The translations under genes and the position numbers were made by a program. From positions 58,366-122,365 of the forward strand of contig JAAYEH010000156.1 in the NCBI GenBank assembly GCA_012728855.1: a DNA stretch of 64,000 nt. The letters are read 5' to 3'. The notes under the pieces were generated by a model. The model was given only the letters and a program-made list of their open reading frames with translations, ran no database searches and was not told where the DNA came from. This DNA comes from Rhodopirellula sp. GTDB lineage: Bacteria > Planctomycetota > Planctomycetia > Pirellulales > Thermoguttaceae. Numbering within the stretch: position 1 is the first letter of the stretch; each line of letters begins with the position of its first letter. Of this stretch, positions 17,610 through 25,483 are shown in pieces.

Positions 17610-18791
17610 ATGAAAACCTGGGTTGTTGTCGGATTTGCCGCTATTGTGGGGTTAGGCGTGGGTGTGGGAAGCGCGGTGGTCCGCATGGAAAAGACACCCT
17701 GGGACGGCAGCGCCGTGATGCCGAAATCGAACGAACCGGCGCCATTCACACCGGTCGGTGCCCATCCCACGGCAGTCGTCGATAGCAACAAGCACGATTT
17801 CGGCGCCATGGACTCGCACGCCACTGGCCGCTACGCGTTCGTGATTCGCAATACGGGTGATGCCGTGCTCAAACTCACCAAAGGCGATACTACCTGCAAG
17901 TGTACAGCTAGCTTGCTGGGCGAGGGGGGCGATGCTGCCGAAGTACGTCCCGGGGAATCGACGAATGTCACGTTGGAGTGGAAAGGGAAAGGCTTTATGG
18001 GCCCCTTCCATCAGAGCGCCACGATCCACACCAACGATCCCGAACACCCCCGCCTGACATTGGCCATCACCGGGCGGATCGTCTCGGCGGTTTCCATTTC
18101 TCCCACGAATCTGGTGCTTCGCGGTATCTCAGCGGGTGAGGCCGCCACCGGTACACTCAAGCTCTACGGCTTTCAAGAGAAGCCGTTGAAGATTACCGGC
18201 TATGAAGTCACCGAAAAGGCGACGGCGGACAAGTTCGAGTTGGATCACGAACCCCTCTCCGCCGAAGAGATTGCCAAGGAGCAAGACGCCCAGAGCGGAC
18301 ACCTCATTCGAGTCACGCTGAAACCCGGCTTGCCTCTTGGGGCGTTTCAGCAGAAAATCGTGCTGAAGACCGATGCCGAAGACGCGCCAACGGTGGAAAT
18401 CCCCATTCAGGGGACCATCAGCAGCGAGATTTCGATTATCGGCGCCGGATGGGACGAAGATCGACAGATCCTTTCCCTGGGAACCGTCAGCAGTCAGGCG
18501 GGAGCGGAGCGTACGGTCCGCATTCTCGTCCGCGGGCCCGAGCGGAAGGAAGTGCAGGTCAAGCCCCTGTCGGCCGCTCCCGAGATGGTTCACGTCGAAG
18601 TCGGAGACCCTACCGAATGGCAAGGCGGCCAAGTGGTGCAAATTCCGTTGACGATCCGCATTCCCGCGGGAAGCCGCCCGGCCAACTACCTGGGTACGGA
18701 TAAGGAGAGCCTTGCCCAAGTTGTCTTGGAGACCACCCACCCGAAAGCTCGGCAACTGCGGATCCTGCTCCGTTTCGCAGTGGTCGAATAA
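17610..18791 (+). CDS. DUF1573 domain protein, membrane-anchored
   Basis: This 393-aa protein starts MKTWVVVGFAAIVGLGVGVG, an uncleaved or cleaved export segment. A DUF1573 domain follows (HDFGAMDSHATGRYAFVIRN, then TTCKCTASL, then a region with WKGKGFMGPFHQSATIHTND), an Ig/ASPM-like beta-sandwich. Two more beta-rich modules of about 110 residues follow (SPTNLVLRGISAGEAATGTL; DEDRQILSLGTVSSQAGAER). The ATG at 17610 is chosen as the first that begins the signal segment. It lies 46 bases downstream of the ligase-like gene and 21 bases upstream of the lipoprotein gene, so it is probably co-transcribed. The family role is unclear. Confidence 0.82.
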   Translation: MKTWVVVGFAAIVGLGVGVGSAVVRMEKTPWDGSAVMPKSNEPAPFTPVGAHPTAVVDSNKHDFGAMDSHATGRYAFVIRNTGDAVLKLTKGDTTCKCTASLLGEGGDAAEVRPGESTNVTLEWKGKGFMGPFHQSATIHTNDPEHPRLTLAITGRIVSAVSISPTNLVLRGISAGEAATGTLKLYGFQEKPLKITGYEVTEKATADKFELDHEPLSAEEIAKEQDAQSGHLIRVTLKPGLPLGAFQQKIVLKTDAEDAPTVEIPIQGTISSEISIIGAGWDEDRQILSLGTVSSQAGAERTVRILVRGPERKEVQVKPLSAAPEMVHVEVGDPTEWQGGQVVQIPLTIRIPAGSRPANYLGTDKESLAQVVLETTHPKARQLRILLRFAVVE

Positions 18792-18811
18792 CGACGGATT
18801 GCGAATCCCTT

Positions 18812-20788
18812 ATGCCGACCCTTGCACGACTGCGTTTGCCTCGACTCGCCTTTCTTCTGATCCCTCTCACCGCGGCGATGATCATCGGTTGCTCGGAACC
18901 GACCTCTCCCGACGCCGACGTAGCGGCCGCTCTACCGGACGCATCGGCCTCGATGCCATCCGAGCAAGCAGGAGAAACCGCTGACAGTGGCGACGCTTCG
19001 GCGGCATTGCCCGCCGCGGCCGAACCCGATCCGTCCACCAGTGAGACGGCTGCGCCGCCGGTGGAGCCGATGGTCTTACCGCCGCTCGATCCCATTCTCC
19101 CGGTGCCGGTTTCCGAAGCGGAGACCACCCCGTCTACCGCTGCGGAGGAGGCGATGCCTTCGCCGGAGCCGGAGCAGAAGGTCGAGCAGAACACTGAACC
19201 GGTTGATGAGAAGAAGCCGGAATCGGCTGGCGAATTTCGGATGAATCCGTTGCGGGAAGGAGGAGATCCGCCCGGCGAGGCGTCGACCGCAGTTCCGCCA
19301 GCCACGAAGACGTCTTCCTCGCCGGCCGAAGAAGCGTCTGCGCCCGCCAAGAAGACGTTCGGTAAAGGCAAACACAGCGGCATCGCCTTCGATCCGGTCA
19401 AAGAAAACGGGCCGATCTTTGAGGGCTGGGACAAGCCGCAGTTGGCGCTGGTGATTAGCGGCCGGCAGGATGGCTACATCGAGCCTTGCGGCTGCGCCGG
19501 TCTGGACCGCATGAAGGGCGGCTTGAGCCGAAAGCACTCCCTCTTCGAGCGGCTGCGGGACCAAGGGTGGCCGGTCGTCGGAGTGGACGTGGGGGGGCTG
19601 ATCAAGGGCTTTGGCCGGCAGGCGGAAATGAAGTTCCATACGAACGTTGAAGCGATGCGGAAGATGGGCTACGACGCCATCGCTTTCGGCAAGACGGAAC
19701 TGCAACTTCCGGCGGCGGAACTGGTCTCCGTTGCCGCCAGTGTCGGCGATCAGCAGAGCCCGTTCGTGGCGGCCAACGTAGGTCTGTTCGGGTTCGAGTC
19801 CGAGTTGACCAATCCATCGCGACTGCTGGAAGCCGGCGGGCGCACGATCGGCGTTACTGCCGTGTTGGGCGAGAAATACCAGTCGGAGATCAACAACGCC
19901 GAGGTGGCGCTGGCCAAGCCGGCCGAATCGCTGAAGAAGGTGGTGCCTGCAATCAAAGACAAGGCCGATCTCTTGATCCTCCTGGCCCATGCAACGAAGG
20001 AAGAATCGGTCGCGCTGGCTAAGGAATTTCCGGACTTCGATATCGTCGTTACCTCCGGGGGACCGCCCGAGCCGCCGCGGGATCTGACGACGGTCGACGG
20101 CACCGACACGCTGTTGATCGAGGTAGGGGAGAAAGGAATGAACGCGGTCGTCGTCGGCTTTTTCGATGATCCGCAAAACCCGATCCGCTACCAGCGGGTG
20201 CCGTTGGATTCCCGCTTTCCCAATTCGAGCGACATGAAGCTATTGATGATGGCCTATCAGGACGAATTGAAGAGACAGGGCCTTGCCGGGCTGGGTATCC
20301 GGGAAGTGCCGCACCCGCAGAAGGAACTCAGCGGCGAATTCGCCGGTTCGGAGGAATGCCGCGACTGCCACAAAGCATCCTACGATATCTGGAAAACGAC
20401 GGGGCATTCCAAGGCATGGGCGACTCTCGTCGAGTTGGATCCGCCGAGAAACTTCGATCCCGAGTGCATTAGCTGCCACGTGGTCGGCTGGGATCCGCAG
20501 CGTTATTTCCCGTACGAGAGCGGCTTCTTGAGCGAGAAGGAAACGCCGCACTTGGTCGACGTGGGATGCGAATCGTGCCACGGACCGGCGATGAATCACG
20601 TCGACGCGGAACTTGAAGACCGCAGCGAGGAACTGAAGAAGAAGCTCCGCCAGGCTTTAGTGGTTACCAAGGAAGACGCGGAGAAGTGGCAGTGCATGAC
20701 CTGCCACGACCTGGACAACAGCCCCGATTTCGATTTCAAGGAGTATTGGCCGAACGTGGAGCACTACGAAAAGAAAGAGAAGAAGTAG
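18812..20788 (+). CDS. lipoprotein with metallophosphatase-like domain and four c-type heme motifs
   Basis: The 658-aa protein has a lipobox AAMIIGC with the lipidated Cys at residue 27. A Pro/Ala/Glu-rich linker of about 150 residues follows, then a domain (residues about 210-480) resembling 5'-nucleotidase/UshA-type proteins: LALVISGRQDGYIEPCGC, GVDVGGLIKG, ADLLILLAHATKEES, FDIVVTSGG. The C-terminal region carries four CxxCH sites at Cys 516, 552, 586 and 628 (CRDCH, CISCH, CESCH, CMTCH), as in cytochrome c554-like proteins. It should sit on the outer face of a membrane and carry electrons. The classical metal-binding His/Asp set of the phosphatase half is incomplete, so a catalytic role there is doubtful. 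It ends 14 bases from the convergent yebC. Confidence 0.88.
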   Translation: MPTLARLRLPRLAFLLIPLTAAMIIGCSEPTSPDADVAAALPDASASMPSEQAGETADSGDASAALPAAAEPDPSTSETAAPPVEPMVLPPLDPILPVPVSEAETTPSTAAEEAMPSPEPEQKVEQNTEPVDEKKPESAGEFRMNPLREGGDPPGEASTAVPPATKTSSSPAEEASAPAKKTFGKGKHSGIAFDPVKENGPIFEGWDKPQLALVISGRQDGYIEPCGCAGLDRMKGGLSRKHSLFERLRDQGWPVVGVDVGGLIKGFGRQAEMKFHTNVEAMRKMGYDAIAFGKTELQLPAAELVSVAASVGDQQSPFVAANVGLFGFESELTNPSRLLEAGGRTIGVTAVLGEKYQSEINNAEVALAKPAESLKKVVPAIKDKADLLILLAHATKEESVALAKEFPDFDIVVTSGGPPEPPRDLTTVDGTDTLLIEVGEKGMNAVVVGFFDDPQNPIRYQRVPLDSRFPNSSDMKLLMMAYQDELKRQGLAGLGIREVPHPQKELSGEFAGSEECRDCHKASYDIWKTTGHSKAWATLVELDPPRNFDPECISCHVVGWDPQRYFPYESGFLSEKETPHLVDVGCESCHGPAMNHVDAELEDRSEELKKKLRQALVVTKEDAEKWQCMTCHDLDNSPDFDFKEYWPNVEHYEKKEKK

Positions 20789-20802
20789 GCATTGAGGGCA
20801 CG

Positions 20803-21555
20803 CTATTCGTCGTCCAGCGCAGCCATCACTTCGTCGGGGATGTTGAAGTTCGACGAAACGCTCTGTACATCGTCGTGATCGTCGAGCGATTCCATCAGCT
20901 TGAGGACTTTTCGCGCCGCGTCGGCGTCGAGATCGACGGTGTTGTTGGGCAACAGCGACAATTCGTTGACCTCGGGTTCGATTTTGGCGTCGGCCAGCGC
21001 TTGAACTACCGCCGGATGCGCTTCCGGCGGGCAAACGATCTCAAACTTGTCGCCGTCGCGACGCACGTCGTCCGCCCCGGCGTCCAGGCAGATCTCCATG
21101 AGGCTGTCTTCATCCGTCTTGTCGGCCGAGACGATCAACAATCCTTTCTTGCCGAACATCCAGGCGACGCAACCGGTGGCGCCGAGTTTCCCGTCGGCCA
21201 GCTCGAAGATCTTGCGGATTTCGGGCGCCGTGCGGTTCCGGTTGTCGGTGAGCACCTCGCACATCACGGCAACTCCGCACGGACCATAGCCCTCGTACAC
21301 CACTTCTTCGAAGATGCTGCCCTCCAGATCGCCCGTCCCCTTCTTGATGGCGCGGGCGATGTTATCTTTGGGCATGCTGACGGCCTTGGCGGCATCGACC
21401 GCGGCGCGGAGCCGGATATTCATGTCCAAGTCGCCGCCGCCCATCTTCGCCGCCACGATGATCGCTTTGGAGAGCTTGCTCCAGAGTTTTCCCCGCTTGG
21501 CGTCGACCAGCGCCTTCTTGTGCTTGATTCCTGCCCAATGAGAATGGCCTGACAT
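20803..21555 (-). CDS. yebC: YebC/PmpR family DNA-binding regulator
   Basis: This 250-aa cytosolic protein has the full family pattern: MSGHSHWAGIKHKKALVDAK, then NIARAIKKGTGDLEGS, EEVVYEGYGPCGVAVM and TDNRNRTAPEIRKIF. YebC proteins have been described as transcriptional regulators and, more recently, as helpers of translation at proline-rich stretches. Placement downstream of nusA-infB-rbfA suits the second role. It is the last gene of a probable minus-strand operon, 54 bases after the TPR gene. Confidence 0.97.
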   Translation of the reverse strand: MSGHSHWAGIKHKKALVDAKRGKLWSKLSKAIIVAAKMGGGDLDMNIRLRAAVDAAKAVSMPKDNIARAIKKGTGDLEGSIFEEVVYEGYGPCGVAVMCEVLTDNRNRTAPEIRKIFELADGKLGATGCVAWMFGKKGLLIVSADKTDEDSLMEICLDAGADDVRRDGDKFEIVCPPEAHPAVVQALADAKIEPEVNELSLLPNNTVDLDADAARKVLKLMESLDDHDDVQSVSSNFNIPDEVMAALDDE

Positions 21556-21609
21556 GGAAGTGTCTCTTCTAAAACCAGCGATTGTACCTGTTCAAAACTA
21601 TAACGCCGT

Positions 21610-23883
21610 TTACGGCGATCGCTCACCGATCTTCTGCTTGATCCGGGATGCCCCGGCGGCATCTCCGTCTGCTTGAAATCCCTCTTGCGCCTTGCGCCAA
21701 GCGTCCGCCGCTTTCTCCATCCTCTGAAGGCTGCAATAAGCATCCCCCAGATGATCTAAAATCATCGGCTCCGGGTCGATGGCGACGGCCTTTTCCAATT
21801 CCAGGACGGCCTCATCGAATCTCCCCAGTCGGTACAGCGCCCAGCCAAGGCTGTCGCGATAGGCGGCGTTTTCCGGTTCCTCGTCGACCGCCGCGCGAAT
21901 CATTCGGTGGGCGCGGTGGAGATTCTTGTTCTGGTCAACCCAGAGATAGCCCAGGTCGTTCATTGCCCCCACGTCATCGGGGAATTCGTCGAGGATCTGC
22001 TCGAGACGCTCTTCAGCGAGGGCAAAGTCTTGCTGGGTAACGGCAATGTTGGAGAGGACAAATCGCGCGTCTCGCAGGGGGTCGCGAATGTCGGCGGAAT
22101 TGTGGTCGGAGTCGAACTTGTCGATCAATTCCCGGTAGACTTTGGCGGCCTCTTCATAACGCTTGGCGTGGTGCAGAATCCAAGCCACGCGACCGAGAAA
22201 TCGAGGATCATCGGATTTGACCTTTGCGGCGGCGGTTGCGGCGGCAATGGCGCTGTCCGTGTGGCCGTCCATTTCCAGAGCGGCGGCCAGATAGAAGTTG
22301 AAGATGGCGTTGTTTTCCGGTTTGCCGTCGGGCTTCACACCTCTTCGGAAGACCTCCGCGGCCGAGGAGAACTGCTCATCAGCGAGAAGAGCTAGCCCCC
22401 AGGTGAGGAGCAACTGAAAACTCTCATCGGGTTTTGCTTCGACGGCGCGATCGAAGAATTCTCCGGCCGCGTCATAGTCCTTGGCGTCCAGCGCCAGCAG
22501 CGCCACAGCCAACACAAGACCGTAGGGACGGTCTTGCGAGGGCGCCCGACTGCGCTTCCGAGCCGCTTCGACGAGCTTTCCGAGAAGAGAGGCGTCTGCG
22601 GCAATCGCTCGCCCCGCTTCACCGAGGGGATGCAGCGAAGAAGTCTTCGCCACCGCTTCGCCCAACACGCCGAGCAGTTCTTCCGTCTTGCCGGTTTGGC
22701 GGTAGAGTTCAACCAGGCTGCGATATCCGACCGTGGCCGGGGCGCGTGCGAGGAGTTCGCGGTACAACGATTCGGCCTTGTCGATTGGTCCCGTCTCGCG
22801 GTACCGCTCGGCCAGCGCGTAGCCGAGCGGAACATTCTGCCCGTCTTCGGCAACCATCGCCTCCAGCTTTGGCGTCAGATCTTGCTCTCGACCGAGCGCT
22901 TCGAGCACCTTGGCCAACAGCCGGTAGGGCTCCATCGCCTCGCTGGAAAGCCGCTCGGCAAAATAAAGTTCCAGCTTGGCCAGCGCCTCGTCCGGCTTGC
23001 CCCGACGCAAGTCCACCTCGGCGAGGTGATAATTCAAAAGCCCCTTGTTAGGATCGGCGCGGTGCGCCTGCTGGAATGCAGCGGAGGCCTCCTCGAGACG
23101 ACCGGCCAAGAGGAATGTCTCGCCGACCAGGTTGTACGTGGCGCCCGCATCGCCTAGGAGCACTTTCTTCAACGGCTCATCCAGCGCGGCGGAATCGCCT
23201 CGGCCGAGGGCTTCGAGGACGATCGCGAAGCTCTCCGCCGCCTTCTCGTATTCTTCAACGAGATGATAGAGCCGGCCCATCTGCATGCGGAGAAGCACGT
23301 CGGCGGTCGACGGGTTCTTGCCGCCGGCGCCAACAGCGCTTTCGTAAAGTTTAATCGCTCTCTGCCACTGGCCCTGATCGGTCAGATAGATGGCCAACTG
23401 GTTCAAGAGCAGCGGGTCGGACTCTTCCAAGTCAATGAGTTGGAGCGCATAGCGAACCGCTTCGGCATGCCGTCCCATGCGGTAGGCCAGCAGAACAACT
23501 TGGCGAGCCACGGTAGCGGCCTCGGGATCGAACCGCAGCGCCCGCTGGTAGAGCCGCAACGCCTCGGCCTCGTCGCCTCGGTTCTCCAGCAGCCGGGCGG
23601 CGGAGAACATCGCCAGAGCTTCCAACCGATCACGATGTTCCCGGCTTGGGGCGGTGCCGGGAACCAGCGGCTGTGGCTTCTCTTCCAGGACGAGCGGGCC
23701 GGGATCGGGACTGGCGTTGGTCCGGGCGTCTTTCGGCTCTTCCACGGGCCGCAAAGCCTCGACCGGACCCGGTGCGGCACGCAGCGGCGCAGGCGCGACG
23801 ATTGCCACGAGCAGCAAGATGCGTCCGATCAGGCGACCGTGAAGGGAACCGTCCCCGATCGGTGATGCGCTGTTTCTGTCCAT
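21610..23883 (-). CDS. exported tetratricopeptide-repeat protein
   Basis: The 757-aa protein has a signal-type N-terminus (LIGRILLLVAIVAPAPLRAA) and then TPRs through almost its entire length. Examples are NRGDEAEALRLYQRALRFDP, AYRMGRHAEAVRYALQLIDL, LDEFPDDVGAMNDLGYLWVD and the near-C-terminal FDEAVLELEKAVAIDPEPM. This is a protein-protein scaffold, probably periplasmic. It starts 5 bases after the HhH gene stop, so it is clearly co-transcribed with it. The partner is unknown. It is unusual for a secreted TPR protein to sit in a translation operon. Confidence 0.9.
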   Translation of the reverse strand: MDRNSASPIGDGSLHGRLIGRILLLVAIVAPAPLRAAPGPVEALRPVEEPKDARTNASPDPGPLVLEEKPQPLVPGTAPSREHRDRLEALAMFSAARLLENRGDEAEALRLYQRALRFDPEAATVARQVVLLAYRMGRHAEAVRYALQLIDLEESDPLLLNQLAIYLTDQGQWQRAIKLYESAVGAGGKNPSTADVLLRMQMGRLYHLVEEYEKAAESFAIVLEALGRGDSAALDEPLKKVLLGDAGATYNLVGETFLLAGRLEEASAAFQQAHRADPNKGLLNYHLAEVDLRRGKPDEALAKLELYFAERLSSEAMEPYRLLAKVLEALGREQDLTPKLEAMVAEDGQNVPLGYALAERYRETGPIDKAESLYRELLARAPATVGYRSLVELYRQTGKTEELLGVLGEAVAKTSSLHPLGEAGRAIAADASLLGKLVEAARKRSRAPSQDRPYGLVLAVALLALDAKDYDAAGEFFDRAVEAKPDESFQLLLTWGLALLADEQFSSAAEVFRRGVKPDGKPENNAIFNFYLAAALEMDGHTDSAIAAATAAAKVKSDDPRFLGRVAWILHHAKRYEEAAKVYRELIDKFDSDHNSADIRDPLRDARFVLSNIAVTQQDFALAEERLEQILDEFPDDVGAMNDLGYLWVDQNKNLHRAHRMIRAAVDEEPENAAYRDSLGWALYRLGRFDEAVLELEKAVAIDPEPMILDHLGDAYCSLQRMEKAADAWRKAQEGFQADGDAAGASRIKQKIGERSP

Positions 23884-23888
23884 TTGCC

Positions 23889-24950
23889 CTATCGCGGTTT
23901 CCGCTTGGAGAGACCGGAAGCGGTCGAGTCCTTCTCGCTCGTCTCGGCGGCCGACGGCTTGGCCTTCCTTTTGGCGGCCGACGGCTTGGCCGACCCCGAT
24001 TTCTTCTCTTCCAAAGGCTCTGCCGGCTTCTCAGCGGCCGAGCGATCGGCCCGCTGCGTGGCCGACGGTTCTTCGCCGGACGCTGATTCCTCGGCAGACT
24101 TCTTCGACCGCTTCGCCGGCTTCTCGGCAGCGGCCTTTCGCTTGCGTTGGGTTCCGGCCGATTGTTTCTCTGCGGAGGTCTCCGAACCGGACGGACTCGG
24201 AGCCCCGGCCCCCGCCGCCGCGGAGGCGCCGGCCTTTCGCTTGGTTTCCGTCTCGACCGCCTTGGCCGCCCGCCGCTTCGGCAATCGCCGTTTTGCCTCC
24301 GGGTTGATCTGCAGAAGGATTTCGTGCAAGGCGGGGGCGTAGGGATTGGCGACGAAGTCGGCGCCCAATTGGTGCAACAACGATCCGAACTCGGCGCCCT
24401 TGTTCTTCGCAATGGCGCGCTCCAAACCGGGCACGACGCCTGCGGAGAGATCCTCGTCGCCGACCAGTTCGACGATATGCAGGGCCCCGAGCGTGCCGGA
24501 GTCGACTGCAATCGCATGACCTCCCAGCGCCGCCTGGACCACGTAGGCGACGGAGAACTTCGTTGCACCGCCGATCTTCTCCAGGCGTTCCACCGCCGGT
24601 CCGAGATTCTGCTTGCGAATCTCCTCCAGTTCGAACGAGTAGGTCGCCTCAAACACGTCCTGGAGAATACGCTTTGCGCGGGTAGCCGCAGCGGCGGGAT
24701 CAGGCAATCGGGCCATTACCTCCGACAACTCTCGCACGCTGCTGACGCGGACTTCGTTGAAATCGAAGAAACTATGCACCAATGCCGCGAACGCCTCTTC
24801 CGCCGCATCGTAGCGGGCATTCTCCAGGCAGCAGCCGAAGAGGAGCGTTTCCAGGACCGGGCGTTCCGCAGGAGGAAGCACGGGCTTGTAGTGTTTTTTC
24901 AGGATCTTCCCAAGGTTGCTGTACTGTGCCGACCGACTGGATGCTGACAT
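23889..24950 (-). CDS. endonuclease III-like HhH-GPD homologue lacking key catalytic and Fe-S residues
   Basis: The 353-aa protein has an N-terminal half that follows the Nth/HhH-GPD fold: ILKKHYKPVLPPAERPVLET, LEKIGGATKFSVAYVVQAAL, then HAIAVDSGTLGALHIVELVG, which matches the Nth pattern around the catalytic Asp (AIAVDTH). The Asp is kept, but the catalytic Lys of GVGRKTA aligns with Phe (a Lys is one position earlier), and the C-x6-C-x2-C-x5-C iron-sulfur loop is absent. The C-terminal 130 residues are a Lys/Ala/Ser/Glu-rich disordered tail with repeated SAEKPAK-type units. It may bind nucleic acid without base excision. The ATG at 24950 gives MSASSRSAQYSNL. Confidence 0.75.
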   Translation of the reverse strand: MSASSRSAQYSNLGKILKKHYKPVLPPAERPVLETLLFGCCLENARYDAAEEAFAALVHSFFDFNEVRVSSVRELSEVMARLPDPAAAATRAKRILQDVFEATYSFELEEIRKQNLGPAVERLEKIGGATKFSVAYVVQAALGGHAIAVDSGTLGALHIVELVGDEDLSAGVVPGLERAIAKNKGAEFGSLLHQLGADFVANPYAPALHEILLQINPEAKRRLPKRRAAKAVETETKRKAGASAAAGAGAPSPSGSETSAEKQSAGTQRKRKAAAEKPAKRSKKSAEESASGEEPSATQRADRSAAEKPAEPLEEKKSGSAKPSAAKRKAKPSAAETSEKDSTASGLSKRKPR

Positions 24951-25040
24951 GGAATTGCGGTTCCCTGCATGGGTGGCAATGCAACGTTGCGAGCCGATCG
25001 AGCCGATTATCAAGCCACGAGGTGCAACGCGCCGAGGACT

Positions 25041-25448
25041 TTACGGTTCCGACTCCTCCGTCTCGTCAAACCCGCCCTCCGGTGGCGGCTCCGCCGAGCC
25101 TCCTTCCTCGGGCAGTACTTCCTTGAGAATCCGCGAGATCTCGATCGATCGCTTCACGCCCTGGTCGAGAACGAACGCCAACCGGGGCGTATAGCGGGCG
25201 TCGATCCGCCGGGCGCACTTCGCCTGGAGAAACCCCGCCGCGCTTTGCAGGCCGTGGAGGCAGAGGCGCTGCTTTGTTTCGTCTCCCATCACGGAAACAT
25301 GGACTTTGGCATGGCGGAGGTCGGGAGAGACTTCGACGAACGTCACGGTGACGTCCTGGATGCGAGGATCCTGCAGCTCGGCCAGAATGGCCATGCTGAC
25401 CACCTCGCGAACAGCTGCCGCCGCCTTTTGTGCACGTCGGGATGACAT
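25041..25448 (-). CDS. rbfA: 30S ribosome-binding factor RbfA
   Basis: RbfA is a cold-adaptation factor that matures the 5' end of 16S rRNA on the 30S subunit. This 135-aa protein has the KH-type core: RAQKAAAAVREVVSMAILAE, LQDPRIQDVTVTFVEVSPDL and ARYTPRLAFVLDQGVKRSIE. It ends in an acidic tail (GGFDETEESEP). It lies 35 bases after infB, the conserved nusA-infB-rbfA order. Confidence 0.96.
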   Translation of the reverse strand: MSSRRAQKAAAAVREVVSMAILAELQDPRIQDVTVTFVEVSPDLRHAKVHVSVMGDETKQRLCLHGLQSAAGFLQAKCARRIDARYTPRLAFVLDQGVKRSIEISRILKEVLPEEGGSAEPPPEGGFDETEESEP

Positions 25449-25483
25449 GGCGCTGGGGTTATCCTTGCGAGTTGACCGATCGG

